Assembly (NCBI GenBank): GCA_003252455.1
Contig: QKED01000057.1
Location: forward strand, 1-49,558
DNA: 49,558 nt
Direction of reading: 5' to 3'
Source of the DNA: Gammaproteobacteria bacterium
GTDB lineage: Bacteria; Pseudomonadota; Gammaproteobacteria; Thiohalomonadales; Thiohalomonadaceae
The position numbers were made by a program, and so were the translations under genes. Numbering within the stretch: the stretch's first letter is position 1; each line of letters begins with the position of its first letter. The notes beneath the pieces were generated by a model. That model had not been told where the DNA came from, did not search any database, and saw nothing but the letters and a program-made list of their open reading frames with translations. This document shows positions 32,415-40,893 of the stretch, one piece after another.

Positions 32415-34127
32415 ATGTCTTCGCCCGCCACCTCCCTCTCCCTGGCCATCACCGGCGCCGGGGGCAAAGGGGCCATCACCGCAGGGTTGATCCTGCTCGA
32501 CGCCGCCGCCCACGCCGGGCGCTACGCCTACATGAGCCGCTCGGTCGGCCCGCAGATCCGTGGCGGCGAGGCCGCCGCCCTGCTGCGCATCGCCAGCGCC
32601 CCGGTCGACTGCCTCGACGACCGCCTCGACCTGCTCATCGCTCTGGACTGGCTCAACACCGGGCGCTTCGCCGACGAGCTGCCGCTCTCTGCCGACTCAC
32701 TACTGGTCTGCGACCCCAAGGCGGGCCCGCCCCCCGCAGCCCTGCTCGCCGCCGAGCCGCGTCAGTTGGAGCTACCTCTGGAGGCGCTCGCCGCGGGCCT
32801 TGAAGGGGGCCGCGTCAACATGCTCGCCGTCGGCATCGCCGGGAGCCTGCTCGGCCTGCCGCAGAGCGCACTGGAGGCGGCCACGCACAAGGCGCTGGAT
32901 AAGAAGGGCGAGAAGGTGGTGAATGATGCCCTCGCCGCCCTCGCCCTGGGGCGCGAGAGCGTCACCGCCCAGGGGCAACTCGCCTCGCTGGGTGAGAGTG
33001 CCGAGGGGGCGCGCTGGAACATCAGCGGCAACGAGGCGTGCGGCCTCGGCGCCCTGCGCGCCGGGGTGCGCTTCGCCGCCGCCTACCCCATTACCCCGGC
33101 CAGTGAGATCCTCGAATGGCTCACCCCGCGCATCGAGCGCCTCGGCGGTAGCCTCATTCAGGCCGAAGACGAGCTGGCGGCGATCAACATGACCATCGGC
33201 GCCAGCTTCGGCGGCACCCCGGCGATGACCGCCACCTCCGGCCCCGGTCTCAGCCTGATGCAGGAGGGGATTGGCCTGGCCATCACCAGCGAGACGCCGC
33301 TGCTGCTGGTCAACGTCAACCGCGGCGGCCCCTCCACCGGCATCCCCACCAAGTCCGAGCAGTCGGACCTGAACGCCTGCCTCTACGGCCCCCACGGCGA
33401 CGCCCCGCACCTACTGCTGGCACCGCTCTCTATCCCCGACTGCACCACCACCACCGCCTGGGCGGCGGGCCTCGCCGAGCGGCTACAGACGGTGGCCATC
33501 GTCCTGAGCGACCAATCCCTCGGCCAATCCCGCGCCCTCTGCGACGCCCCCGCCGAGGCCCCCAGCTACCCGCGCAGCGTCGCCAGCGAGGGCGAAGGCT
33601 ACAGGCGCTACGCCCTCACCGACGACGGCGTCTCCCCCTGCGCCAACCCCGGCACACCCGGCCACGCCTACGTCGCCGACGGCCTGGAGCACACCGAGAG
33701 CGGCACCCCGTCGAGCGCCGCCAGCGACCACACCGCACAGATGGCCAAGCGCCTGCGCAAGCTCGCCCAGTTCGACTACGGCCCGCTGTGGGGCGAGGTG
33801 CACGGCCACGGCGAGCTGGTGCTGCTCTGCTTCGGCTCCCTCGCCGGAGTAGTGCGCGAGAGCGCCGAGCGGCTGCGCGCCCAGGGGCGTACCGTGCGCA
33901 CCGTCGCCCTGCGCCTGCTGATGCCGCTGCCCATCGCCGAACTGCAACGCGCCCTCGACGGCGCGATCGAGGTCGTCGTCATCGAACAGAACCAGGGCGG
34001 CCAGCTCTTCCGCTACCTGCGCGGCGAGGGGGCGCTGCCCTCCGGCGCCCGCTCCATCGCCCGCCCCGGTCCCCTGCCGCTACGCCCCGGCGCCCTGCTG
34101 CGCGCCCTGGAGGAGAGCCATGAGTGA
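32415..34127 (+). CDS. korA: 2-oxoacid:ferredoxin oxidoreductase, fused gamma-alpha subunit
   Basis: A 570-aa subunit of a ferredoxin-dependent 2-oxoacid oxidoreductase, most like 2-oxoglutarate:ferredoxin oxidoreductase. Residues about 1-190 are the gamma domain (AITGAGGKGAITAGLILLDA, YMSRSVGPQIRGGEAAALLR). The rest is the alpha subunit pyrimidine-binding region (GNEACGLGALRAGVRFAAAY, ITPASEILEWL, QAEDELAAINMTIGASFGG, TSGPGLSLMQEGIGLA). It overlaps korB by eight bases. The enzyme can run oxidatively or, with reduced ferredoxin, reductively (carboxylation in the reductive TCA direction). The direction here is not readable. Confidence 0.92.
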   Translation: MSSPATSLSLAITGAGGKGAITAGLILLDAAAHAGRYAYMSRSVGPQIRGGEAAALLRIASAPVDCLDDRLDLLIALDWLNTGRFADELPLSADSLLVCDPKAGPPPAALLAAEPRQLELPLEALAAGLEGGRVNMLAVGIAGSLLGLPQSALEAATHKALDKKGEKVVNDALAALALGRESVTAQGQLASLGESAEGARWNISGNEACGLGALRAGVRFAAAYPITPASEILEWLTPRIERLGGSLIQAEDELAAINMTIGASFGGTPAMTATSGPGLSLMQEGIGLAITSETPLLLVNVNRGGPSTGIPTKSEQSDLNACLYGPHGDAPHLLLAPLSIPDCTTTTAWAAGLAERLQTVAIVLSDQSLGQSRALCDAPAEAPSYPRSVASEGEGYRRYALTDDGVSPCANPGTPGHAYVADGLEHTESGTPSSAASDHTAQMAKRLRKLAQFDYGPLWGEVHGHGELVLLCFGSLAGVVRESAERLRAQGRTVRTVALRLLMPLPIAELQRALDGAIEVVVIEQNQGGQLFRYLRGEGALPSGARSIARPGPLPLRPGALLRALEESHE

Positions 34128-34953
34128 AGCCACCGAGAAGAAGTACCGCGCCAAGGACTACAAGTCCGCCACCGCCCCCGTCTGGTGCCCCGGCTGCGGC
34201 GACTTCGCCATCATCGCCGCCCTGACCAAGGCCTTCGCCTACCTCCAGGTGCCGCCCGAGCAGACCGCCATCATCTCCGGCATCGGCTGCTCCTCGCGCC
34301 TGCCCGCCTACCTGAGCGGCTACGGTTTCCACGGCATCCACGGTCGTGCCCTGCCGTTGGCCACCGGCCTCAAGGCGGCCAGGCCAGATCTGACGGTAAT
34401 CGCCGCCGGGGGCGACGGCGACGGCTTCTCCATCGGCGGCAACCACTTCCTGCACGCCTGTCGGCGCAACATGGACATCACCTACCTGGTGATGGACAAC
34501 GAGGTCTACGGCATGACCAAGGGCCAGGCCTCCCCCACCACCGCCCCCGACTGGACGCGCAGCAAACTCACCCCCCACGGCACCGGCATCCCGCGCTTTC
34601 GCCCCGCCGACATCGCGCTGGCCGCCGGTGCCGGATTCGTCGCCCGCGGCTTTGCCGGAGACCCCACCGAACTGACCCGACTCATCGTCGAGGGCATCCA
34701 ATACCCCGGCTTCGCCTTCATCCACATCCTCAGCCCCTGCCGCACCTTCCGCCCCGAACAGATGGGCTGGAAAGAGCAGGTCCACCCCTGGCCCGACGAA
34801 CCAACCCACGACATCCGCAGCGCCGCCGAACGCGTGCTGGCCGATGACGGCATGGGCACCGGCATCCTGCACCGCGAAGAGCTGCCCGTCTGGCGTCCGC
34901 CCGTCGTCGAACACGGCGCCCTCACCACCATCGAAGAGGCCTTCCTGGCATGA
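34120..34953 (+). CDS. korB: 2-oxoacid:ferredoxin oxidoreductase, beta (thiamine diphosphate) subunit
   Basis: The 277-aa beta subunit binds thiamine diphosphate: GDGDGFSIGGNHFLHACRRN is the Mg/ThDP motif, MDNEVYGMTKGQASPTT follows, and WCPGCGDFAIIAALTKAF and SGIGCSSRLPAYL supply cysteines for an iron-sulfur cluster. It starts within the end of korA and overlaps the next gene by four bases (ATGA). Typical partner ferredoxins are not encoded in the window. Confidence 0.93.
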   Translation: MSEATEKKYRAKDYKSATAPVWCPGCGDFAIIAALTKAFAYLQVPPEQTAIISGIGCSSRLPAYLSGYGFHGIHGRALPLATGLKAARPDLTVIAAGGDGDGFSIGGNHFLHACRRNMDITYLVMDNEVYGMTKGQASPTTAPDWTRSKLTPHGTGIPRFRPADIALAAGAGFVARGFAGDPTELTRLIVEGIQYPGFAFIHILSPCRTFRPEQMGWKEQVHPWPDEPTHDIRSAAERVLADDGMGTGILHREELPVWRPPVVEHGALTTIEEAFLA

Positions 34954-35465
34954 GCGACGCCATCACCCCGATCCTCGACGAGCGCGCCTTCGTCGCCCAA
35001 GCCCTAGCCCTGGAAGAGGAGCGCGAACACGCCTTCGCCGACCTCGCCGAGAGCCTGGAGGCGCACCACAACCCGCTGGCAGCGGCCCTGCTGCGCGAGA
35101 TCGTCTGCGCCATCGACGCCGACCAAGTCGCCCTACAACAAGCTGCCTCCGTCCAAGTCGAACCCCACCCCGCCCCCTGGGAGTGCCTCTGGTCCGCCCA
35201 GAGCGCCCTCCACGCCCAGCTCTACCAAGCCCACTACCAGATGAGTCCCGCCGAGGTGGTGATGCTGGCGATCCATGCGCATGAGTTGGCGTTGGAGTTT
35301 TCCGCTGCGGTGGCCGAGAAGCACCCCGAAGCCAATGAGTGGCCTGCGTTCAGGCTATATGGTGAGCGGCATGGGATGCGCTTGGAGGAGATGCAGCGGA
35401 GGTTGGCGGTGGAGGAGCATAGCCCAGCGCATCCGGATTTGGATCCGCCGAATATGCCGGAGTGA
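34950..35465 (+). CDS. helical ferritin/rubrerythrin-like protein linked to korAB
   Basis: A 171-aa protein overlapping korB by four bases. It is predicted all-helical with two E/H-rich helix pairs: EEEREHAFADLAESLEAHHN and AIHAHELALEFSAAV, then ERHGMRLEEMQRRLAVEEH. This resembles the di-iron ligand layout of ferritin-like proteins, but I cannot assign all ligands, so the fold is an inference. Tight coupling with korAB suggests that it protects or serves the oxygen-sensitive enzyme. Its 3' third is less GC-biased at third positions than the rest. Confidence 0.6.
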   Translation: MSDAITPILDERAFVAQALALEEEREHAFADLAESLEAHHNPLAAALLREIVCAIDADQVALQQAASVQVEPHPAPWECLWSAQSALHAQLYQAHYQMSPAEVVMLAIHAHELALEFSAAVAEKHPEANEWPAFRLYGERHGMRLEEMQRRLAVEEHSPAHPDLDPPNMPE

Positions 35466-35560
35466 CGGGAGTACCTTCACCGCGACTAGGCCGATAACAG
35501 ATCTGATCGTTCGAAGACGGAGAGTTCGAGCTTGAATTCATACCCAAGGAGGGTACACTT

Positions 35561-35935
35561 TTGCTCTACAAGACCAAGACGTTCCAATCACTGATCAAGA
35601 AGAGCGACCTCACCGACGAGGTCCTACAGGCCGCCGTTAACGAGATGACCGATGGTTTAATCGACGCACGACTAAGCGACCGCCTGTTCAAGAAGCGCAT
35701 CGCCGCCAGCGGCCAAGGAAAGCGTGGTGGCTTCCGAACCATCGTTGGTGCTGTGATTGGAGAGAGATACTTCTTTCTCTACGTCTTCAAGAAAAATCAG
35801 CGCAGCAACATCACCAACCGCGAACGGCTGGCACTGGACGAACTGGCGAAGGAGCTTCTTGCACTACCTGATGACATCCTTCTCGACCTGCTAGAGCAAG
35901 GTGAACTGATCAAGATAGGTGACCCCGATGAGTGA
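35561..35935 (+). CDS. RelE/HigB-type toxin (COG4737-like)
   Basis: A 124-aa protein with the pattern of COG4737 toxins: TKTFQSLIKKSDLTDEVLQ, then LFKKRIAASGQGKRGGFRTI and the core strands ERYFFLYVFKKNQRSNIT. These cleave ribosome-bound mRNA in related systems. The start is a TTG at 35561, chosen because a strong AAGGAGGG lies eight bases upstream and no ATG is available. The stop overlaps the antitoxin start by eight bases. Codon use is less GC-rich than in the core genes to the left, marking the beginning of the accessory region. Confidence 0.85.
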   Translation: MLYKTKTFQSLIKKSDLTDEVLQAAVNEMTDGLIDARLSDRLFKKRIAASGQGKRGGFRTIVGAVIGERYFFLYVFKKNQRSNITNRERLALDELAKELLALPDDILLDLLEQGELIKIGDPDE

Positions 35936-36230
35936 CATCCTCGAAACCGTACACAAGACCGCCAAGGGCCTACACAAGGCCAAGGCCATCGATAAAACCA
36001 CCATGCGGAAATTCGATGCCCTCTGTCTGACCACCGTAGTCGACTTTACCCCAGAGCGGGTCAAGCACCTCAGGCTTTCGTATCACCTCTCACAACCTGT
36101 CTTCGCCAAGTACCTGAACGTGAGTGACAAGCTGGTGAAGAAGTGGGAGCGGGGTGAGAGCAAACCGACAGGGGCTGCGCTCAAGATGTTGAGTTTGGCG
36201 GAGAAGAAGGGGCTGGATGCCATTGCTTGA
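35928..36230 (+). CDS. HigA/Xre-type antitoxin
   Basis: A 100-aa DNA-binding antitoxin. The helix-turn-helix is in VKHLRLSYHLSQPVFAKYLN followed by VSDKLVKKWERGESKPTGAA, the XRE pattern with the conserved W-E-R-G-x-x-x-P. It starts inside the toxin gene (ATG 35928), an HigBA order with toxin first. It probably represses the promoter just before 35561. The usual family length is near 100 residues. Confidence 0.88.
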   Translation: MSDILETVHKTAKGLHKAKAIDKTTMRKFDALCLTTVVDFTPERVKHLRLSYHLSQPVFAKYLNVSDKLVKKWERGESKPTGAALKMLSLAEKKGLDAIA

Positions 36231-36604
36231 GAATACATTCTCGCACAATAAAACTCATAAACTCTGGCTTGTTTACACACGCCGCTAACACTCATCACGC
36301 AAGAAATAACCACATTAGAAAATTTTAAGCAAAGATTATCTTTACCTTATACCAAATCACGGATGAATATCAATGAACACAAAAAGTGAAATAGTTTATC
36401 GTCTTGTTGGACGTGAGTGTGCACAAGACGATGAAAACTTTTAGCATATTTCATACCAAGATCAGAAATACTCAGCACCGCCAAAATGCGACTGAGCGAT
36501 TACTGATCATCAATGCCGCACGAGGCTCAGGCAAAAGTGGGGTCTTTCGCGGATCGAGTGGGCAAACCAGAGCGCTCGTTAAACGGCATGAGCACAAGAT
36601 GTTG

Positions 36605-36880
36605 TAGCAAAGGGTGATGCCTGTAGGTGCTTCAACTTCCCTGCGATCAGGTAGGCGATGACGATATAGTTCTCTGCCCTACGAAAGCCCCTTGCTCGGG
36701 TCTTTGCTGCCTGCAACAGGGAATTGATCCCCTCAGCCAAACCATTGCTATAGCGTTCATCGAAGTGCGTGAGGACGCTCCATCAAGGACACCCAAGCAC
36801 CCCTGTTCGACGTCAGGCAGTGGGCTTGTCATGCCCTCACTCGCTCCATGCAATAGCCTCACGTAGGCAGCCGCCTCTTT
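36605..36880 (-). pseudogene. remnant of an ISL3-family transposase
   Basis: The minus strand from about 36775 to 36610 reads VLTHFDERYSNGLAEGINSL, then LQAAKTRARGFRRAENYIVI and AYLIAGKLKHLQAS. This is the C-terminal signature of ISL3/IS1165-type transposases (NG-x-x-EGIN, AKxRARGFR). A stop codon stands just before it, and an adjacent frame (KEAAAYVRLLHGASEG, near 36870-36830) looks like the preceding part, so the gene is frameshifted and truncated. No N-terminus or clear terminal repeats were found. The 848-base gap 36231-37078 otherwise holds no supported gene; it is AT-rich just after the antitoxin. Confidence 0.75.
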
Positions 36881-37078
36881 ACCAATAGGATTGATAAATC
36901 AATCAGTTGAATCTGTTCCCCTGCGTCACTTAAACTCCTTCGCGGTGCCGCCCTCGCAACCGGGGATCGCGCCATCAGGCCTGCCCCGCCCGTTCTACAC
37001 CCACGGATGCGGGAGCCAAGGTGGGGTAACAAAACTAAGCGCGACCAGCGCGCCTTGCACTATAAGGAACACTCCGCG

Positions 37079-37828
37079 ATGCCACGCTTCCCCTTTGCTG
37101 CGCTTGTCGCCAGCCCGCTACTACTCTTCACCTCCAGCGCCCACTCGGCCCTGATTCAGGTAGATTTCGAGAATCTCAGCGCGCAGGCCGAGGAGCAGAC
37201 GCAGGCGGTCTGGGACTCTCAGTTGCTTGCCGATGGCCCTGTCGTCGGGGCCATCGATATCGCCCTCACCAGCGAGGGCATCGCCAACGGCATCGGTGCG
37301 ACCATCGATGACGACAGTGATGGCTGGGAGTCCCGCGGTGGTATTACCTTCCATCAGCGTGCGCAGGTCACAGGGACCTCGTTCGACGACTTGGTGGAGG
37401 ATTTCATCGCCACCCGAGATGGCGTGGCGAACATCACCTTTACTGGGCTGACTGTGGGCGGGAAGTACCTGTTGGAGGCCTGGCACAACGACTCCTACAC
37501 CCTCAACGCAGGGTTCGCCGCTGGCGCAGGTAGCGTGACCCCATCGGTCAGCTCAGGGGGCTTCTTGCTGGGCTCCAGCGCGGGCACTATCACCAATCTC
37601 TACGGTGCACAGACCGACGGCTCGTTCGGCATCAGCATGCTCGACTTCACCGCCACCGCCAGCACGGTTTCTATCTCCCTGACGAGTAGTAATCCCTCCG
37701 GCTTCCTGCCGATCAACGCCATCCGCTTCAGCGCTGTCCCCGAACCCCAGGCCCCGCTCATCTCGCTCTTGGGCGTACTGGGGCTGCTCGGTGCCGCGCG
37801 CCGTCGCGGCAAAAGCCCCCACGACTAG
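37079..37828 (+). CDS. PEP-CTERM sorting-signal protein
   Basis: From ATG 37079 (TAAGGAAC before it) a 249-aa precursor: signal peptide (FAALVASPLLLFTSSAHS), a beta-rich passenger (LIQVDFENLSAQ, GGITFHQRAQVTGTSFDDL, VANITFTGLTVGGKYLLEAW), and a C-terminal sorting signal VPEPQAPLISLLGVLGLLGA followed by RRRGKS. It would be sorted by an exosortase to the cell surface. The passenger shares only style, not obvious sequence, with the PEP-CTERM protein at 5850. The frame is open 24 codons further upstream without signal-peptide character. It stands alone between an IS remnant and a decayed gene. Confidence 0.82.
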   Translation: MPRFPFAALVASPLLLFTSSAHSALIQVDFENLSAQAEEQTQAVWDSQLLADGPVVGAIDIALTSEGIANGIGATIDDDSDGWESRGGITFHQRAQVTGTSFDDLVEDFIATRDGVANITFTGLTVGGKYLLEAWHNDSYTLNAGFAAGAGSVTPSVSSGGFLLGSSAGTITNLYGAQTDGSFGISMLDFTATASTVSISLTSSNPSGFLPINAIRFSAVPEPQAPLISLLGVLGLLGAARRRGKSPHD

Positions 37829-38039
37829 GGTGCGGTCAGGGTCAGGCCCATATCACCACGATCAGGCCTAGACACGTCGCCTCAAGGCATCGCACCAAGG
37901 TTGCGGTGTTATGCCACTCGCGCTGCCTGGCGAGACTTGTTTGAACTTTCTCCCTGCGGGCAGCAGCGCTGTTTACGGCATCGACTCACAGCGAAAGCAT
38001 CCGCCCGCACGACGTGCAGATCTTTACACGCCCCTCTCA

Positions 38040-38420
38040 CGTGACCCCACCCTCCTGCTCCTCCCTTATCGCCTCTGACCCTTCCAGCACGTGCCCACGC
38101 ATCAGATGCTTCGCCACGATTAGACGCAAAACCGCTCCCATATAGAGTGTGGCGGGGGCTGAAGGTACGCGTCTCAATCGTGGCGGTGCGGCGACACTGC
38201 TCCTACAGGCCGATCTCGCCGAAGTGGTCGCCGTCACTGAGGTCGGCCACTTTGTATGCGGGCTCTCCCAGAGTCTTCCACAACTCACTCCGTTCGCTGC
38301 ATGCGCTGAGGTAGAGCTGTTCACCGCGTCGCCTTGACCAAAGAGGAGCTGGCCTTTGTAGGTGAGCACCAGGGCCCACCACCAGCGTCTGGCGTAGACT
38401 CTTAGCCTCAGCCATCACTG
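38040..38420 (-). pseudogene. decayed cyclic-nucleotide-binding domain gene
   Basis: The minus strand around 38260-38170 encodes KVADLSDGDHFGEIGL, a TAG stop, then EQCRRTATIETRTF: the phosphate-binding cassette of a cNMP domain (GDxFGEIxL...RTATI) broken by a stop. Flanking bits lie in other frames (for example LTYKGQLLFGQGDAVN near 38365), so frameshifts are also present. The remaining part of the 871-base gap 37829-38699 shows no supported gene. Confidence 0.55.
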
Positions 38421-38699
38421 ACTGGTTGCTATTTTTGGCGAGTCGCGTGAGTTACCTCATCACCCCGAAAGGCTCACCCACGCACGTCGACTCTGTGTCA
38501 CGCAGTGGGCTTAACCTGCTAGCCATACGAGTGTTGCGCACCCGGCCGAGCCTAGCTGCACCACCAGACCCCGTCGGTGGCCATGCGTTACAGCTAGCCA
38601 GGCGAAGGGCAAAAGCCACTTCCAGCAGTGATGGTGATCAGTGTTCGACTACCCCCCAATCTCCAAGCATCATAGCCCCGACCCGCCAGGAGCCACGCC

Positions 38700-39476
38700 A
38701 TGCTGAACGCCTACCCCCTCTTCGACGCCCACCTGCACATCATCAACCCCGCCCACCCGCTGACCCCCAACGAGGGCTACCTGCCGCCCTCGTTCACCGC
38801 CGTCGACTACCGCGCCCGCCTAGCGGCCTACGACCTCAAAGGCGGCGCCATCGTCTCCGGCTCCTTCCAGGCCTTCGACCAAGGCTACCTGCGCGACGCC
38901 CTCGCCACCCTCGGCCCCGGCTTCGTCGGCGTCACCCAACTCCCACAGGATGTGAGCGACGCCGAGATCCTCGACCTCAACGCCTGCGGTGTGCGCGCCC
39001 TGCGCTTCAACCTCAAACGCGGCGGCTCCGAAGGGCTCGACCAGCTCGAACGCATGGCCGCGCGCGTCTATGAGCTGGCCGCCTGGCACGTCGAGTTCTA
39101 TGTGGACGCCACCCTGCTCGCCGACCTCGGCCCGCGCCTGGCGCGACTGCCCGCCTACAGCATCGACCACCTCGGCCTCTCCCGTGCCGGGCTTCCCGAC
39201 CTGCTGCGACTGGTGGAACAGGGCGCCCGCGTCAAAGCCTGCGGCTTCGCCCGTGGCGACCTCGACATCCCCGCCACCCTCAAGGCGATCCACAGCGTGA
39301 ACCCCGAGGCGCTGATGTTTGGCACCGACCTCCCCTCCACCCGCGCACCACGCCCCTACACAGACGAGGACTTAATCCAGGTGATCGAGACGCTAGGGGA
39401 GGCAGGGGCACGCCGTGTGCTCTATGAGAATGGGTGGCGGTGGTATGTGGAGAGGCGGGGGAGTGTGGATAGATGA
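38700..39476 (+). CDS. amidohydrolase-2-family metal hydrolase
   Basis: A 258-aa TIM-barrel hydrolase: FDAHLHIINPAHPLTPNEGY at the N-terminus (the HxH metal motif), YSIDHLGLSRAGLPDLLRLV, MFGTDLPSTRAPRPY (the catalytic Asp) and RRVLYENGWRWY at the end. It resembles 2-pyrone-4,6-dicarboxylate lactonase-like members, but the substrate is unknown. AGGAG lies eight bases before the ATG. Codon use returns to the very GC-rich pattern of the core genome, unlike its neighbours on both sides. Confidence 0.85.
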   Translation: MLNAYPLFDAHLHIINPAHPLTPNEGYLPPSFTAVDYRARLAAYDLKGGAIVSGSFQAFDQGYLRDALATLGPGFVGVTQLPQDVSDAEILDLNACGVRALRFNLKRGGSEGLDQLERMAARVYELAAWHVEFYVDATLLADLGPRLARLPAYSIDHLGLSRAGLPDLLRLVEQGARVKACGFARGDLDIPATLKAIHSVNPEALMFGTDLPSTRAPRPYTDEDLIQVIETLGEAGARRVLYENGWRWYVERRGSVDR

Positions 39477-39651
39477 GGCAGTGCAGGCTCGCTTAGTACC
39501 GTCTTAATCAGTTTGCGAGATGTGACCTTTGTAATTGTCAGCGTCCGACGACTACGCGATCTCACAACGTCCACAGACCGAATAGCAACAATCAATCCAC
39601 CCGAAAGAAGTCGAGTAGCGATGAGGAGTTGGCCAGAATGAATGGCTATGC

Positions 39652-40059
39652 CTATCGCTTTCTGACACCATATTCAAACTCATGCTCATGGCAATAGAAC
39701 AATATGGTTCGATTCAAATTATGCAATACGATTGCATCGTCTCGACCAGGCATGAAGATAGACTCCCAATTATCTAAAAACTCACCTGTTCTCAGCACGC
39801 ATACTTCGCTTTTGCCAAAGACTATTTGTACCGTGCCTATGTTTTCGATCTTGCTTTTTAACCACGCATCAGACACAGAGCTACTCGCTACTTTGTGATA
39901 CTCAATAGAGTCCACAGTAGCATCGTTGAGGCCATATCGAGTTGGGCTGGAATATCTATCAGAGTATTCATTTGCGTGTTTGGCATGCTCTTGATCTAGC
40001 CACCGCGCATCCAACCCCAGTGCAGCGAAATTTTCTTGTCTGTAATTATTCACAGGCAT
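39652..40059 (-). CDS. hypothetical protein (possible orphan immunity protein)
   Basis: A 135-aa protein of modest GC, unlike the core genes. It has no signal peptide. Visible segments are NFAALGLDARWLDQEHAKHA, SDAWLKSKIENIGTVQIVFG and NRTILFYCHEHEFEYGVRKR. I recognise no family. Its size, acidic character and position beside a SUKH-type immunity-like gene suggest a contact-dependent-toxin immunity gene, which is inference only. A TTGGGG ribosome-binding site lies close before the ATG. Confidence 0.55.
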   Translation of the reverse strand: MPVNNYRQENFAALGLDARWLDQEHAKHANEYSDRYSSPTRYGLNDATVDSIEYHKVASSSVSDAWLKSKIENIGTVQIVFGKSEVCVLRTGEFLDNWESIFMPGRDDAIVLHNLNRTILFYCHEHEFEYGVRKR

Positions 40060-40139
40060 TACCCCAAGACATCAAGGGTAAGAGAGCTACCAGAGCGGCA
40101 AGCCATAGATAAGGTCAAATCACACAGTGCGGATTACAG

Positions 40140-40754
40140 CTACGTAGAAACAACATTACCTCTGTTGTCTCGCATCTCCTGAATCCACCACTGCTCCGAC
40201 CAGTTCTCCTGTTCAACGAAGCTCATATGCGATGCCATTTCGGTAAGTTTCGCCGAATCAGGATCTAATAAGCCAAACACAAATGACTCAATATCAGAAG
40301 CGTGACGGATGAACTCAAAGCCATCGTGCTCAAACTCATAGATGCAGCCAGCCTCTGAGCCAGCTAGCGGAACCATGAAGTAGTTACCGGAGCTGGGCAC
40401 CTCACCAACGACAACACACTGCTGAGTCCATTCAGGTACAAATTCTGCAATTTCTTCTGAACTCAAACCATCCAACCAGGCCCGGAACTCTTGCTCCAGC
40501 TCATCCCATTGGTCGCGCCGTGCTATATAAACGGCGGCATCGCCACTCACATCATCGAGATAGAGTGTCAGAGACCCGAACGTTGTATAGAAGTCTTGAA
40601 GCTTTCCGACTTCTGGGACTCCAACATTTATGTCCGGTTGCTCAACGTCATGACGAAATGCCACAACCTTGGAGAGGGATTCTTTGTGGATTCGTACACA
40701 CCGAAATGATCCGGCGTGAGATTCAACGGCATTTCGAAGATTGGAGAGTTCCAT
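40140..40754 (-). CDS. SMI1/KNR4 (SUKH)-family protein, probable immunity protein
   Basis: From ATG 40754 (AGGAG eight bases upstream) the product is 204 aa. The region from about residue 55 to 175 fits the SMI1/KNR4 superfamily: FGSLTLYLDDVSGDAAVYIA, CVVVGEVPSSGNYFMVPLAG and GCIYEFEHDGFEFIRHASDI. SUKH proteins act in many bacteria as immunity proteins against polymorphic toxins. No cognate toxin is adjacent; a HINT-type toxin lies 8 kb away. A longer upstream reading is possible, but it runs through the palindromic repeat at 40789 and is not credible. Confidence 0.75.
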   Translation of the reverse strand: MELSNLRNAVESHAGSFRCVRIHKESLSKVVAFRHDVEQPDINVGVPEVGKLQDFYTTFGSLTLYLDDVSGDAAVYIARRDQWDELEQEFRAWLDGLSSEEIAEFVPEWTQQCVVVGEVPSSGNYFMVPLAGSEAGCIYEFEHDGFEFIRHASDIESFVFGLLDPDSAKLTEMASHMSFVEQENWSEQWWIQEMRDNRGNVVST

Positions 40755-40788
40755 CGGTTTAACTCCTAAACGAACGCCCAGGCTCCCC

Positions 40789-40888
40789 CTCGTTCCCACG
40801 CTCTGCGTGGGAATGCAGACTGGACTCGAACAGAGTACGTGCGCTCGTTGAGCACGGTACACACTCCCACGCGGAGCGTGGGAGCGAG
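40789..40888. repeat. REP-like double palindrome
   Basis: Two related palindromes face each other: CTCGTTCCCACGCTCTGCGT from 40789 and its counterpart starting CTCCCACGCGGAGCGTGG, which ends GGGAGCGAG at 40888. Between them is a 47-base spacer. Each also folds on itself around CCCACGC...GCGTGGG. Such repeats are common and dispersed in proteobacteria. It separates the SUKH gene from the Fic gene. Confidence 0.75.
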
Positions 40889-40893
40889 AATTC

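Noticed and set aside
36404-36607. A 67-codon frame after the toxin-antitoxin pair.
   Set aside because: No ribosome-binding site, no recognisable domain, and it runs into the ISL3 remnant.
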